64,000 bases of DNA from Arcuatula senhousia (GCA_963971305.1 OZ020311.1:6634001-6698000); one strand, 5' to 3'. Positions 1 through 12,197 are shown, counted from the stretch's first letter. Translations and numbers: made by a program. The notes: generated from the letters alone by a model not told the origin.

Positions 1-450
1 AATATCTTGAAAACTATATGAGATAATTAAGAAATTGAAATTGTGTATTGTTAAGCACATCATGATCTACAAAATATGTAATAGGGTCAATGTTGTAGGG
101 CCATTCCTCTTACCAGTTATTCCCCTTAGAATGTTGAATTTGACCATTTTTACAGCTTTTACTCATTACATTTAAAATGTTAACTTTTCTGACACCTTAA
201 GTTCAATTTGAACCAAACTTGGTATTGTTGTTTATTAGCATAAAATGTTCAGAACTGATGGGGGGATAATTGATTGGTTGAAAAACATGGCCGTCATGGC
301 TAAAAATAAAACATAGGGGTAAATTGCTGTTTTTTGCTAATAAGTTATTCAGCTTAGAAAAGGATCAATGTTGAATAGTATTTGCCTAATAGCCTATAGT
401 TTAGGCACATAAGTCAGGTGAGCGATTCAGGCTCCTGGGAGCCTCTTGTT
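1..450 (+). repeat. 3' part of a pearl-like element (family I)
   Basis: The window opens inside a dispersed repeat. It ends with a caggtgagcgattcaggctc stretch followed by ctgggagcctcttgtt at 435-450, the same end found at 23221-23260 and 34370-34405. The interior shares the phrases about ttcaatttgaaccaaacttgg and aaaacatggccg with those copies. The hairpin head of this copy lies outside the window. No coding capacity is seen. The class (Helentron-like, non-autonomous) is inferred from the better copies. Confidence 0.6.
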
Positions 451-523
451 TATGTTTTTGCTTAGTTTTGTGCAGACAAAATCTCCTTTCCATATTATAT
501 CTGTTGTTGTTTTTTCTTTCTAG

Positions 524-655
524 AAAAACAATGCTGATCTGTGTAGCAAGATACATGAAGAAAGAATGATCTATATTTTTCTTTCTTTCCAGAAAAACAA
601 TGCTGATCTGTGTAGTAAGATACACGAAGAAAGAATGATCTGTTTGGCTGTGAAG
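524..655 (+). other. Possible coding exon with 69-bp tandem duplication of its acceptor
   Basis: At 593-655 a polypyrimidine tract and AG are followed by 63 bp open in one frame (K N N A D L C S K I H E E R M I C L A V K) and a GTAGAG donor, giving a phase 0-0 exon of 21 codons. A diverged copy of the acceptor and the first 16 codons lies exactly 69 bp upstream (524-572) but runs into intron-like sequence without a donor. The product is not recognised. The exon would belong to a plus-strand gene whose other exons I cannot identify. Confidence 0.35.
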
Positions 656-1999
656 GTAGAGATCAGGATGCTACAACAAAAACAGTTAGAAAACTCGGCT
701 AATGACTTTGATTTGTTATGGTGAAAAGCAAACGACAGAAAATTTGAAAATATCTTGAATTTGTTTATGTTATGGTCAAAAAGAATTTTTTAAATTATGG
801 ATAATAGATAGACTGGCTGGAATGCAAATTTTTCAAATGAAACAAATAAAAAAACAGAAGAAAGAAATTACATATAGAAAGAACAATAATGCTTGGAGAT
901 TTACATAAATAGTGCTATATAAGTCCATACACAATTATTTTTTAGCTTTTCAGGCCATTTTTCTAAAAACAAATGAGAGAGAGAGGGAGGCTTCTACATA
1001 TTTTTTTTATTAGTCCAAAAAGTAGATGAGCCAACTTTTTACATTGTAAACCCTTAAAAAAGTAATGAAGCAGGTGATTTTTTGTTTTATGAAAAGCAAT
1101 AAAAAGGAAGGAGGCTGCTCAATAACAGATAAGGCAGGGGTCTGAGAAGCTAAGTATTTTTTATTTGGTCTTATGTATATTTATTCTAGTCTAAATTATT
1201 GACTAAATTTATTTACCGGTATATTGTTGTAACCACATAGAAGTGCTATGATAAAATCATTTAAGAATTAAACTTGCATGAACTTTATATTCTTTATTTT
1301 GTACCATAATTATGTAACATGCATTTAGTATTCATTTAGAAAACATTCCATAAAACGACTAAAATACATGTTTTGCTTATCACAAGACCAAAGAAAAAAC
1401 TCTTTGTAGGTGAATGATTGTATTGATTATTTATGTTATTGTATGTGAATATTATTTGATAAATGAAATAAGCATCACGTCGTGCACCTGAATGAATAAC
1501 AAAATGAACTTCACTATTGAAAGGTTAAGATACAATCCTTAGATTTTTTTTCAAAACTTAAACAACAGTGAAATCTGTCTGAAAAAAAACTCATAAAAGG
1601 CCAGAAAATTTGCCCAGTGTTAAAATCTCTAAAATAATGAGAAACTAAGATAATGGTTAATAACCGGAATTCATATTATTCTTATGTTTATTCAGACAGG
1701 TTTCAATAATAAAAAGGTAAACCTAGTATTCAAGCTAAAGTTCTATTTAGATCTCGTTTCCAATTGGATCTATGTTTGTACAATGTGATAGTTATCATTT
1801 GACACTAATAACTTGTTTCCAAATGTTATGGCTTTTTATATAATGTTGTTACCCTTAAGATTTACCAATAAGAAGTGCAATACAATGATAAAAATATGTA
1901 TAATAAACAAATAAAATATAATAACCAATTAGATGTTTTGTATTTTTTTCCCCTGCAACAACTTGTAGGGAAGGGGTAGTAAATTAAACCCCCACTTGT

Positions 2000-3250
2000 A
2001 AGAGAGGGGGCTATATTGCAATCACCTTGTCTGTCCATAACAAACTTTTGTAACAGTTTCTCAGCTTCTACTAAACAGATTGATTTCAAATTTGGTATTT
2101 ATCATGATGAGTTGTATCGTGCTTCCCCTTTCCAGGTCAGTTGCGCATCCACTTCCTGTTTTCTGAGCCGACATGGACTTTTTTCAGGGTAAAAAAATAG
2201 ACAATTTTTCGTAACAGATTTCTCGGCTTCTACAGAAGAGATTGATTTCAAATTTGGTATACAGCTTTAGCATGATGAGTTGTATCGTGCCTCACCATCT
2301 ACTTCCTGTTTTCTGAGTGGTCGAGTGGGGGTATCCTTTGCAGGACTAAGTGCAACCCCTTGTTTTACTAGCTTCTGTTCTTACCTATCTTCAAACCAAA
2401 TTTCTCTCAAGCTTTATTAAGAGTGATGAGAAATTTGACAGGGTGGTTTGGTATAATAAACCGTAAGATACGATAACATACCCCTCTGTCCACTTCCTTC
2501 CCTTGAGGGTAATGATCTGGTCCCATATAACTTAAGAGAAACATAGCAAAGTGAATCACTACCGCACTTCTACCAAATATGAAAACTTGCATATCTAAAA
2601 AGAATCATAGAAGCAGAGGTACCAATTGGGTATCTGAATGTCAAAAGTCAGAAAGGGCAGAGACAAAACCAGTAAACACCAACAAGAACGGGACAAAAAC
2701 AGCAACATGTAAAACATGGAAACACAAAACAACTGAATATTAATCAACAATGTGAATTCCAGTCGAAACAAGAGTTAGGATAAGTATTCATTTCTCAAAA
2801 AGATCTTTAATTGCCTTTAGAGGGGTAAAATGACAATAATATCAAATTCTGAAACTCTTATTTTATGAAGCCATAGTGGGGACATAGAAATGCTTGGCAT
2901 CTGTGTCTCCGTGTGTGTTTCCGTGCGTCCAACACACCTTTTTGGGGCAACAGATTCCTCAGCTACTATTAATCATAGCTTTTGATATTTGGTATGCAGC
3001 TCAAGGTCGGGGTTTTATATGGTTGGATGCCTTTCCAGGTCTGTTGCTTACCTTCTTCATGTTTAAAGAGTTGACTTAAGACTTTTTAAGAGTCAAAAAT
3101 GGAAAATTTTCCGTAATAAGTTTCTCAGCTACTTCTATTTGTAGGCTTTCAATATTTGGTATGCAGCTTCAGGTAGGGGTTTCATATGGTGGCAAGGGTT
3201 TTCAGGGGTGTCACTTATCTACTTCCTGTTAAAAATGTTTGCTGCTTGCA
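2000..3250. repeat. Degenerate units of the 'TTTTGATATTTGGTATG' pearl-like family
   Basis: Several decayed ~160-bp units are scattered here, carrying the phrases gtaacagatttctc, tttggtatgcagct and ctacttcctgtt that also form the arrays at 5705-6110 and 48826-49860. No clear hairpin head or microsatellite remains, so boundaries are approximate. The intervening 2350-2880 bp shows nothing recognisable. Confidence 0.5.
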
Positions 3251-5199
3251 GGGAACCCAGGAATTCTGGTTTTGAATACCATTTTATAGGTGTAACCAAT
3301 GGTTAAGAATTGTAATTGTCAAAAGGATCATAGTGAATTTACCATTTGCCCCATACAAATTGTATGTCCAGCCCAAAGTGATTTTCAGAACTGGTAGATT
3401 CTTACTTCCTGTTGAGGGTGCTAAGACATCCCATGTATACATTCCTCCATTTTTTTTGCACTTATTAAAGTTTCACAAAGTTTGTCAGGTCATGAGCATT
3501 GGACTTATTACTTAATTAAAAACATAAATTGTTAAAATTATGTTCCTAATAGAAGTGATCAACTGTTTAGAGCAATGTCATTCTTATTTCTTAAGTGTGG
3601 TGGTTCACAGAGGACAAGTTAATTGTTATTGGTCCTTATATCCCCCTAACTGTTCCTCTCAACTCCTCTGAAAATTACTCAACAGAATTTAACAAAACTT
3701 GGTATGTGGAATTGCATATTACCAGGAAATTTTCATCCTTTAATTTTTGTTGGAGTTATGGCTCCTTGAACTTAGAATTGGCAGCAGCACTATATAGAAG
3801 ATTATTCCAGTGCCATAAACAGACCGATTAAACGAACATGGAATGATGATGAGAAAGATAGGGGTGAGTGGGGAACAAAAGAACAGTTAGATTTTAATGC
3901 TATTGAACAGATGCAGAAATAAATTAATTTTCAGGTGTCGTGACCTATCAGTACAACAGTCTTGAAATAGGTCTCATTCATTTACTAAATACTTTCTTTA
4001 CCAAAAGTATGGGAAGATTTTTCTCTGAAGCAACGCTTTGTCAAATGACCGCTTAATAAAAATCTTTCAATCATTGTTAGCAAACTAAGTAATACAATTA
4101 AGATATAAGAAGTTAAGAAGATTGAAAAAAATTATGATGGACAACATAAATCCCTCTGATGTGGGACTGTTCTGTGTCTAAACTTTCTTTCATTTCACAC
4201 AGGGCGTCATAATTGTCAATGTGAAAAGGATCTATATGTGAAGCTGATTTCAGGTCTTTGCTCTTTAAAAAAATATAAAATTAAGTATATTTTTTTCACG
4301 AAGAGAATAATCTGATAAATATTAAGATAGACATTTTTGAATACCAGTTTCGAAAGATTTTAGCATCAAATGATATAGCAAGGGTATAAACATGTTAAAA
4401 TATGATCATTTTACAATAATTGATACACCAAATTCTGTAAGCAGTAGAACTTTCTTGAATGCTTTGGATTGACAAAACAGTACAAATTGTTGTTAAGGTA
4501 GATGGGGTGTCTATTACTGAGCATCTTCTTTGCACATAACGTTAAATTTAATAATGCTGGCTATTCTAATTAATTTCTATTGGGCTAGCTAACAACAGAA
4601 GTGATCATTATAACAAAAATTTTGATAAAATTCACCTTCTTTGTGAATTTCAGTATTTTCCTATACTTTTTACGGGGAGATAATTTGTATAGATATAATA
4701 GGGAAAAACATATTTTTCACTGTTTTCAAAAATTTTGATGGTGAACTTAATTTTTTATTGTGTATATTTAAATATCAATACCAAAAAAAAGATTTTCACA
4801 AATTTTAAGAAAATTCTATGGAGTATATTCTCTTAGATGAAGAAAAAATGAATTTTCCCCTAGTGATCCTATATTAAAAGTATTAAAATCATGCATTTTT
4901 CAAAGTCGTTTCTACAAAAATTCCTCTAGTGAACTTTTTATTTTATCATCAAAACTTAAAGTGCCATTCTAGAGCTACCTATGGCCAAAATAAAAAAGAA
5001 ATCTAGGGATAAATTTATAGACACCCCATCTACCATATTTGGCTCATCTGATGAAGTCATCGAAGATGAACAAAACTTACCAAGCCTGCCTGTAAAATTC
5101 GTTTTGGTTAGACATTTGAATTAGAACAGTATATATATTTTTACCGGTCGAGAAAGAAGTAAACAAGTTAAAACATGTTTGTGAAAGTAAACTCGATGC

Positions 5200-5343
5200 C
5201 ATAGGCGGATCCAGGGGGGGGGCCCTTTTGGCGGAAAAATTTTGTTGAATATATAGGAAATCATTGAAGCGTGACCAAAGCGGGCCCCCCTCTTAAGCCA
5301 GTAAGTGGGCCCCCTCTTTTCAGAATTTCTGGATCCGCCACTG
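5200..5343. mobile_element. Short GGCGGATCC-type MITE
   Basis: The two ends are inverted: cataggcggatccagg on the left and the complement of cagtggcggatccag on the right, enclosing G- and C-runs that also pair. The element is 144 bp and is flanked by GATGC on both sides (5195-5199 and 5344-5348), a likely target duplication. It is non-coding. Downstream, 5349-5657 is open in one frame (about 100 codons) but resembles nothing I know. Confidence 0.6.
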
Positions 5344-5704
5344 GATGCCATATGACAACACAGCATTTTGACATAGCGGAAGTGAAGGGAATCTTAAACA
5401 TCGAAGAAGAAACCAGACATCATAGAATCTGCTATGTCCTGCTCGCGATATCTAAAATTTGTTGCGTGAAGGGCATCGCCATTAAAAAGGAAGATATTAA
5501 AAAACAGAGAAAAAGTCCGCCGTCATTCTTGTCTATAAAATGGAAAAATGCTCGTTCCATTTACACAAAGCAGAGTTCTTACAAACAATGGTTCACAGTT
5601 AGTGTCCTCTGGTATACCGATTCATCTAAACATACGTCCATCACTTGGTCGATATGAAATTTGATAATTTGTTTATTATATGATGCAATACTGTTTTATC
5701 TTAT

Positions 5705-6110
5705 TATACCCCTCGCAACGAAGTTGCGATGGGTATAATGTTCTTGACTGGTCCGTCTGTCAGTCCGTGATTAATTTTTTTCATGACAGATATCTTGAGC
5801 AGCTATTTTTAATCGTAGGCTTTTGATATTTGGTATTTAGCTTCAGGTGGGGGTCCCATATGTTGGGATACATTTTCAGGTGTGTCGATGATCTGCTTCC
5901 TGTTTAACGAGCTGACTCAGACTTTTTTCAATAAATTTCAGAGTTGAAAATTTTCCTCACAGATTTCACAGCAACTATTAATTGTAGGCTTTTGATATTT
6001 GGTATATAGCCTCAGGTCCCATTTCCAGGCCTGTCAATTAAACGAGCCGACTTGGAAAGACATCAACTCTGACTTTTTTAAGTCCTAACTGGAAAGTCCA
6101 TAATGTGGAC
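5705..6110 (+). repeat. Pearl-like element, two tandem units
   Basis: The head is a hairpin (tacccctcgcaacgaagttg then cgatgggtata) followed by a short degraded gtccgt microsatellite. Two ~165-bp units follow with the family phrases tttggtatttagcttcagg and cttcctgtttaacgagc. The tail (tccataatgtggacg) matches the tail of the longer copy near 49835-49860. Confidence 0.65.
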
Positions 6111-6125
6111 GCGTGGGCTAACTAA

Positions 6126-7725
6126 AGCCCCATTTACATGCACAAATTATACATACGTATGTAAATATACACATGTGCAAATTTACACACGTATGTATAA
6201 GCAAAAATGCTAAGCATTTACATGAGTTTTATGCTTGGTGTGTATTTTTATAAATTAATTCAAATGAGTTAACTGGACCAATATGAACTATACGTATACC
6301 GATATGTGATCCAGTTACAGTCATTTTGTATACCCCTAGATTTGCTAATGAAGCCCTGTCATTATGGTCTTCAACATTTACAGTTCCTTTATTTCCCACC
6401 CAACCATTTTCTCTCTCTCAGTGTGTGTAGGTTCGACCAGAATTCAGCATTGTATTTTCGACAAATAAAGGTTGATTATGTGAAACTGGGTAATGGTTGG
6501 TCATATCCAACACTGGCAAGTGTTCAAACAAGTATGACCTTATTTCTGGAAAGAATTCTTCATTTTCAGTCACCATGTCGTAGGTATGGGTTCCAGATTG
6601 TGCGAATGTTTTGGGGAAGGCTTCCGTCACTTTCTGGATGCATTAGCCTTATATATAATGGTGCGTTGAGGGTATATTGGCCTGTCTTGTGAGTTGGTTC
6701 GTTTTTCTTCTGGTTTGTGGTCGTTTACACAAGTCCTTTTTGCATGACTGGCGTGCATGGGTCTGTGTAATGGATGCTGTGTTCTGGGTTCAACTTGTTG
6801 TTTCAATTAGTTCTTGTCCCGATTATAACTAAAATATTGTAGACTGGACATAAAACAAAAAACAAACAAACAAAAATATAAAGACCAATGCAGTAATACA
6901 ACAACTTTCCTTTCTTTATGGTGTCAAAAGATTAAATGTGAAAGTCACGTTGGTGCAACTTAAACCATGCTCTAATTGTCCCGCCGCCTTTCTAAACATA
7001 CAGATTCGAATCATAAAGACTCGAATATAGAATTTGGCTTTCCGTCCGTCCGTCCGTCCTTCCATCTGGTTTGTTTCCTAAATCCAAATCTTAGCTTTCG
7101 GCCTAAGAAATAAGGAAGAGGCCTGTAGCTTATGGGTAAAGAGGTCAAATGCAAAGGTCAAAAGTTATGCAAAACTTAGATAAGGTAGTGATATTTGTTC
7201 CCAAAGCTTGATTTTACTCAGAAATACGCATATCTATGCTTATTGTGTATGAAAGATGTAAATTGTGTCGGAGGAATTAAGAGTTAAGGTCACAAGTTTA
7301 GAAAGAAATGATATTGTAGAGTGATATTGGTTTCTCATGCATAACTTATAAACGCCTTTATATATTTTCATAAAACTTACACGTCGTAGAGCTTATGGTG
7401 AACGAAAGATGCATGTGGATTCTGGAGTAAATAGCTTTAAGGTCGAAGTCAAAAGGTCCACAGGAAGGGAAAAATCGAAGGAAGGGAAAAATCGAGCTAT
7501 GCATTTCTTTGAATTGCGTTTACATGCACAAAATTTAATTAAAAGGCATGTGTAAATTTACACATAAAGATTTACATCTGGTCCTGAGGTGATGTAAATT
7601 TACACCATGTGCAAATTTACATACGTATGTATTTGCATTTACATGCAGTATTTACACACATGTGTAAAATTACATACGTATGTAAAAATGCATACGTATG
7701 TAAAACTGTGCATGTAAATGGGGCT
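6126..7725. mobile_element. 1.6-kb TIR element with ACGTATGT subterminal palindromes
   Basis: The ends are perfect inverted repeats (AGCCCCATTTACATGCACA on the left, its complement on the right) and are flanked by TAA on both sides (6123-6125, 7726-7728). A 3-bp TAA target duplication fits PIF/Harbinger-type elements (family knowledge; assignment is inference). Clusters of tacatacgtatgta palindromes sit just inside both ends and could be transposase-binding sites. The interior holds ORFs up to 128 codons (6306-6692) with no recognisable domain, plus a (cgtc)n stretch near 7040, so it looks non-autonomous and possibly composite. Confidence 0.7.
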
Positions 7726-7795
7726 TAAGGTTCTTTTATTTTTGGAATTTATGCTTTTGATCTATTAATTCTTCTTTTTAGACATTTTAAGAACA

Positions 7796-8742
7796 TGGCT
7801 ACAGGTATCTGCCTTTTAGAATCCGAACATATTTCTGTGGTTAAAACAACAGCGTCTTTAGTAAATTCTTGTATAAAATCACCAAAAAGCAAAGCATTAG
7901 CCACTGCTGTAATTGAGTATGTAACAGAGTTAACAAATAGTAGTTAATACGACGATTACCCAGAATTTAAAGTAAATGAACTGATTCAAGCGAAGGGACG
8001 AGAGTCGTTTCTCCGACCGAATTCGATATCATTGCCGTCTCTTAAAGGCCCGGTGATGCCCTTGCCTTAGGGAACACTGAAGCAGGTATGTTGGAAACGG
8101 TTACCTGAGGTGCTTTCAAATAAGGGAAAATGGTCTGAACAAACAGAAATGATACCTTTAGTTCAATTAAACATATTTATTTCGAAAAAAATACAAGCAC
8201 GATAACACATTACAAGCAAATTTAAAAAAAAGTTAAAGTTTCCGGTGTGTTGGGGAGCAACATGCATTTCTCACCATGAAAATCAAGAATGCAAAAGCAA
8301 AGAAGTTAACGGAACTACCAGTATAAGACTGTAAGGGATAGATGTTTACCACCCAAACGTTCTTTTTACTTTTTACGTCGATGAAGATAAAAGTCAGGTC
8401 GATCTGTATCCAGCTGTAGGATACAATAATCTTCAAGAGTGCTTCGACGAACACTTGTGTGTTTCAGACCTGGTAAAGAATCATGGATCTGTTTTATTTT
8501 TTGGTAGGCTTGGTTGTGATTTAAGAATAGCATTTACTGAAATCGAAGTAGATTATATTAAAAATCAGATGCACAACCAAAATGAAACATTGTACATATA
8601 CCTTAAATATCTTAATTCCATGTTTGAAAAACGGAAAATGGACGCCATGTCATCTTATAGGTGGAAGACTTTGGTAATTCACCACGACATAAGGTGTAGT
8701 GCAAAAGATAAATCGATGTCTGATTGTCTAGAAGAGATTTGA
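7796..8742 (+). pseudogene. Decayed coding fragment of unknown family
   Basis: From ATG 7796 a frame of 50 codons (M A T G I C L L E S E H I...) meets a TAA and then stays open in the same frame for about 40 more codons to a TAG near 8070, which suggests a once longer ORF. A second open stretch from about 8335 to 8742 (about 135 codons, no usable ATG near its start) contains helix-like sequence (L G C D L R I A F T E I E V D Y I K N Q) that loosely recalls a Death-domain fold; that likeness is weak. Whether the two parts are exons of one gene or unrelated remnants cannot be decided here. Confidence 0.3.
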
Positions 8743-8869
8743 GAGCATTTAGTTGAATTTGTAAGAAATAGGTATTTACCTCGTGTTTTAACACAAAAAT
8801 TTATCTTTTTCAACCTAAAAGCTTTGTTGGCATCCATGTAGAAATAATTTTTCATGTTTCGAGAACGTA

Positions 8870-9133
8870 CACTGTAAAAATGGTGCTTAGAATCTAAACA
8901 CTTTAAAACATTTTAAGCCCTAAACATGTTTAGATTGTGTTTAAATTCTAAACACTTTCCAATTAAACACGTAAAAGCTTAACATATTTCACTTCTTAAA
9001 AATATCAATCTTAGAAATTTTCCTATACTATTTTCATTAATCTAAACACAACCCTAAACATGTTTAGATGCTAAACTTGTTTAAAATTCAACAAAGATTT
9101 TGTGTTTAGAATCTAAACACCATTTTTACAGTG
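8870..9133. mobile_element. 264-bp MITE, TA-flanked
   Basis: Long inverted ends read cactgtaaaaatggtg and continue as ttagattctaaacac; the right end is the complement. Each side is flanked by TA (8868-8869, 9134-9135), as for Tc1/mariner-type insertions. The interior is full of short ctaaacatgtttag palindromes and has no ORF. Confidence 0.75.
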
Positions 9134-10053
9134 TATGCTCATTGCTTTAAAGCAGCATATTGTTATACTAACCAGAGAGAGAAGCACCAAGTGTACATAA
9201 TCATCCGTATTTAAAAATATACATAACTTATTATGAATATGTTTTTCATTGCTTTGGTCCACTCATTATAATTGATTATGAAACAACTCTATCATGTTAC
9301 CAATAATAAAATAATATGTTAAAGCATTTATGTTTTTGTAAATACAATCTTCAAAGATGCATTATTAGAAGATGATCAACCCTAAAACGTTCACACAATC
9401 ACATAACTTTTGAAAGTCTGAATGAAAAAATAATGACACTTTTTAAAGTTTTTTACATGGCTTGAACAAATACTTCTTCCATTTAAACCCTTTTGAAATT
9501 AAATTTACATAGGTCGATGAAATGGCCTTTTCATTTTGAATTTACTAAAGTGTATGGATTTAAATATCGATCCTTTAAAATCAAAAAGTAGTTATTATAA
9601 TATTAAATACAAACACAGGAAGACTAAATAATGGAACGAATTTGATGTCTCCTTTTCTTGCGAGTTAAGGTATGTGTGTACTTAAATCTGGTAGTCTTGT
9701 AAGGTCAGTTGCTGTAGGACCTATGTGTATTAAAATTAAGGTTAAGAGACTGTTTTTGATCAGTTTCTGTGGAAGATAATCGTATGAAGGGTTAAAATGT
9801 TTAAAATGAAATTGTTAAAGATTGAAAGATCTTCATTGTTATTTCCCATCGGTTTATTTTTCAATTTATTGTGAACGAAATTAAATTTAATGTTTAAATT
9901 TCAAAATTGTCTTAACCCTAAGGCTCTTCCTACCCCAGACATAGGTTGAATATCTTAGTAATACTTTGGTTCCCCAGTTTGGTATTTTTGGTTATACTGT
10001 TCCATGCTCTTCATATTCAAACAGTGTTTGGCATTTTCAATATTTTTGGTAGA

Positions 10054-10097
10054 GCGCCTCTGATGAGTCTTGAATAGACGAAACGCGCGTCAGGCGT
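10054..10097 (+). ncRNA. Hammerhead ribozyme motif, type I, minimal stem III
   Basis: All core elements are present in order. Stem I is GCGCCT at 10054-10059 pairing with AGGCGT at 10092-10097 (one G-U). CTGATGA follows at 10060-10066. Stem II is GTC (10067-10069) and GAC (10077-10079) around a 7-nt loop. GAA lies at 10080-10082. Stem III is ACGCGCGT at 10083-10090, of which only two pairs and a 4-nt loop can form. C10091 precedes the predicted cleavage site. Very short stem III hammerheads are known from Penelope-like elements and metazoan retrozymes, where activity often needs a dimer. Only one copy is seen here. Confidence 0.75.
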
Positions 10098-10733
10098 AGC
10101 AAAATTTATTGTCTGGAACTTTGTTGTCATTTGTATTTCTTTAATTTAATTTCATACGAACTCATGATGGAGAGATATCTTTTTTAAGTTATATTCAAAA
10201 TTTATTTAATCATGTTTTATATTTTATGCCCCCCTCTCCTTTTTTCAACCACGCAAAAATGGATGTTTTTTTTCGCTGGAATTCCGATTGAAAACAGACC
10301 CTTTAGAACGACATTAATGCCTTTGAAACATTGACAAACTGAACATTTAATATTCTATTGTTTAACATAAAATGGACAAATCTTTGTTATGTGGAAAGGA
10401 AAAAAGAGGTTTAAAAATAAATAAATGTTACCCCACCCCCACTAACAATTTGTTTGGGTTGCACTTGAACCAACATTTAGAAGATTTCACATCCAGGTTC
10501 ATGTTGTAAAAAAAATGGCGCATACTGTGTTTCTGCCAAAGAAGTACTTACAGTATTGCTGCTTGTTGCAGTGAAACCATTATTCGTTTTATTTGAACAT
10601 TTCTTTTACAATGTTTATTGATCTTTTTTATATTTGATCGATCCTTTTGGTCTGTTACAGACTGGTGATTGTACAGATTTACAGAAATTGCTTCAAATAA
10701 GTTCTGCTTCGGGAAGGTTTATAAAAAATCCCA

Positions 10734-12197
10734 ATGAATTTATCACTGACGATGGAAAACAATTGTGAGTTTCACCCGAACCAGGCAATAACACAATTTT
10801 GTCAAGTTCACAAGAAAGCAATGTGTGCCGTGTGCAAAGAGGAACACGCAGATTGCATAGATACATTGAAACTTCAAGATACAACTTTTGACATCAAAAC
10901 AAGCCAGTTGTACCTAGACCTTGTAGAAAATTACCAACGAACGTGCGATAAAATGGATAGTTTTAAAGAACACGTTGGAATGAATCTTCAAAAACTTAAT
11001 CGCGAAAAAGTTGTGTTCAAAAACACACTGATTCATTTTAGGCGAAAAGTTGAAAAGCATTTTGATGACTTGGAAGAAAAGTTGATAAAAGAGTACGATA
11101 AAATATATGTAAAGGAATGCAAAAGTTTAAGTAAGCTAGAAGACGATTGTAAAATGCAAATAATAGAACTCAAAGATCATATTACAGAACTTGAAAACTT
11201 AAGTTCTAACGTACCAGAATCACTAGCGCATTTATCAAAAATAAACGAAAATTTCAGTAAAAGTGAAAACGAAACCGAAAAGTTCGAACCTACAAAATAT
11301 GAAATGGTTTCCATAGATTTTGGTATGGCGCGAGAAATTTTAACTTTTCAAAACATAACTACACTTGGAACATTAAGTGTCTTGAAAACACCAATGATCA
11401 GGCCTCTAGAAAGAGAAGTAACACTATCACGGATCGTCGAAAGTGGTCTTAAACTTGCTGAAATATTAGACGTGCAGACAGTCAATGAAGAGATTGAGAT
11501 AATAGATATTAAAGAAATGGAAAATGGGCACCTCGTCATGACCGACAGACTTTCAGAATCCGTTTTGACTTTCGATATCGCCCAGAACAAAACTACAGTT
11601 ATCGCCGTCGGCGAGTATCCAGATTGTATCGCCGTGATCGATCGATCGACCGTCGCCGTAACTCAAGGTCGACAGAACGTCATCATCGTCGATGTTAAAC
11701 TTAGAAAAGTTCTAAAAAGTATTTTCATGGAGGACCGAGTTGAAGGCATTGCGATGGTACAAGCGAAATTAGTTGTCAACTGTCGGAATAAAGGATTAAA
11801 AATTATGAGTATTTTCGGAAATATGATGGATACAATTCCGGAAGTGACTGGTCGTCTGTATCTTCACGCGGCAGGCTTAGATCGCATCGTCTGCGCAGAC
11901 CAAGTAAATCACACCGTCAAATGCTTTAACATGAAAGGCGAAACACAGTTTTCATGTTCTTACAACGGATTGAAAGAACCATATGGGATAACAATAGACA
12001 AAGCTGGTAATATATTTGTTGCAGGAATGAAATCTTCCATAATTTATAAAATACTTCCAGACGGCAGCCAAGGGATTCGATTTCTGAGGCAAAAAGATGG
12101 TGTTCAGCATCCATATGTCGCTTTCTGGAGAAAGGATGGTTCTTTCGTTCTTTCCAACAAGAAGGGAAGATCTGTCGAACTTTTTCAATATAAATAG
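10734..12197 (+). CDS. B-box / coiled-coil / beta-propeller-like protein (TRIM-related, no RING)
   Basis: A single-exon frame of 487 codons. Residues 11-41 form a B-box type 2 zinc site (Cys11, His14, Cys23, His26, Cys31, Cys34, His38, Cys41). Residues ~65-160 are charged heptad-like sequence typical of the coiled coil of TRIM proteins. Residues ~250-485 contain repeated blade-like strands (for example R L Y L H A A G L D R I V C A and P Y G I T I D K A G N I F V A G), resembling the NHL-type propeller at the C-terminus of TRIM2/3/56-like proteins. There is no RING finger, so ubiquitin-ligase activity cannot be assumed. Such intronless B-box genes are expanded in bivalves and many are thought to act in innate immunity (family knowledge). 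Met7 is an alternative start. Upstream AG sites (near 10660) could mark a non-coding 5' exon. An AATAAA lies at 12300-12305. Confidence 0.85.
   Translation: MNLSLTMENNCEFHPNQAITQFCQVHKKAMCAVCKEEHADCIDTLKLQDTTFDIKTSQLYLDLVENYQRTCDKMDSFKEHVGMNLQKLNREKVVFKNTLIHFRRKVEKHFDDLEEKLIKEYDKIYVKECKSLSKLEDDCKMQIIELKDHITELENLSSNVPESLAHLSKINENFSKSENETEKFEPTKYEMVSIDFGMAREILTFQNITTLGTLSVLKTPMIRPLEREVTLSRIVESGLKLAEILDVQTVNEEIEIIDIKEMENGHLVMTDRLSESVLTFDIAQNKTTVIAVGEYPDCIAVIDRSTVAVTQGRQNVIIVDVKLRKVLKSIFMEDRVEGIAMVQAKLVVNCRNKGLKIMSIFGNMMDTIPEVTGRLYLHAAGLDRIVCADQVNHTVKCFNMKGETQFSCSYNGLKEPYGITIDKAGNIFVAGMKSSIIYKILPDGSQGIRFLRQKDGVQHPYVAFWRKDGSFVLSNKKGRSVELFQYK

Noticed and set aside
5041..5075. Third hammerhead (CTGATGA followed by TCGAAGATG)
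   Set aside because: GAA is followed by G rather than the required A, and no stem I or III can form.
5271..5657. 128-codon ORF as a gene
   Set aside because: Its first 25 codons lie in a MITE; the rest has no recognisable domain or splice context, so it is mentioned only in passing.
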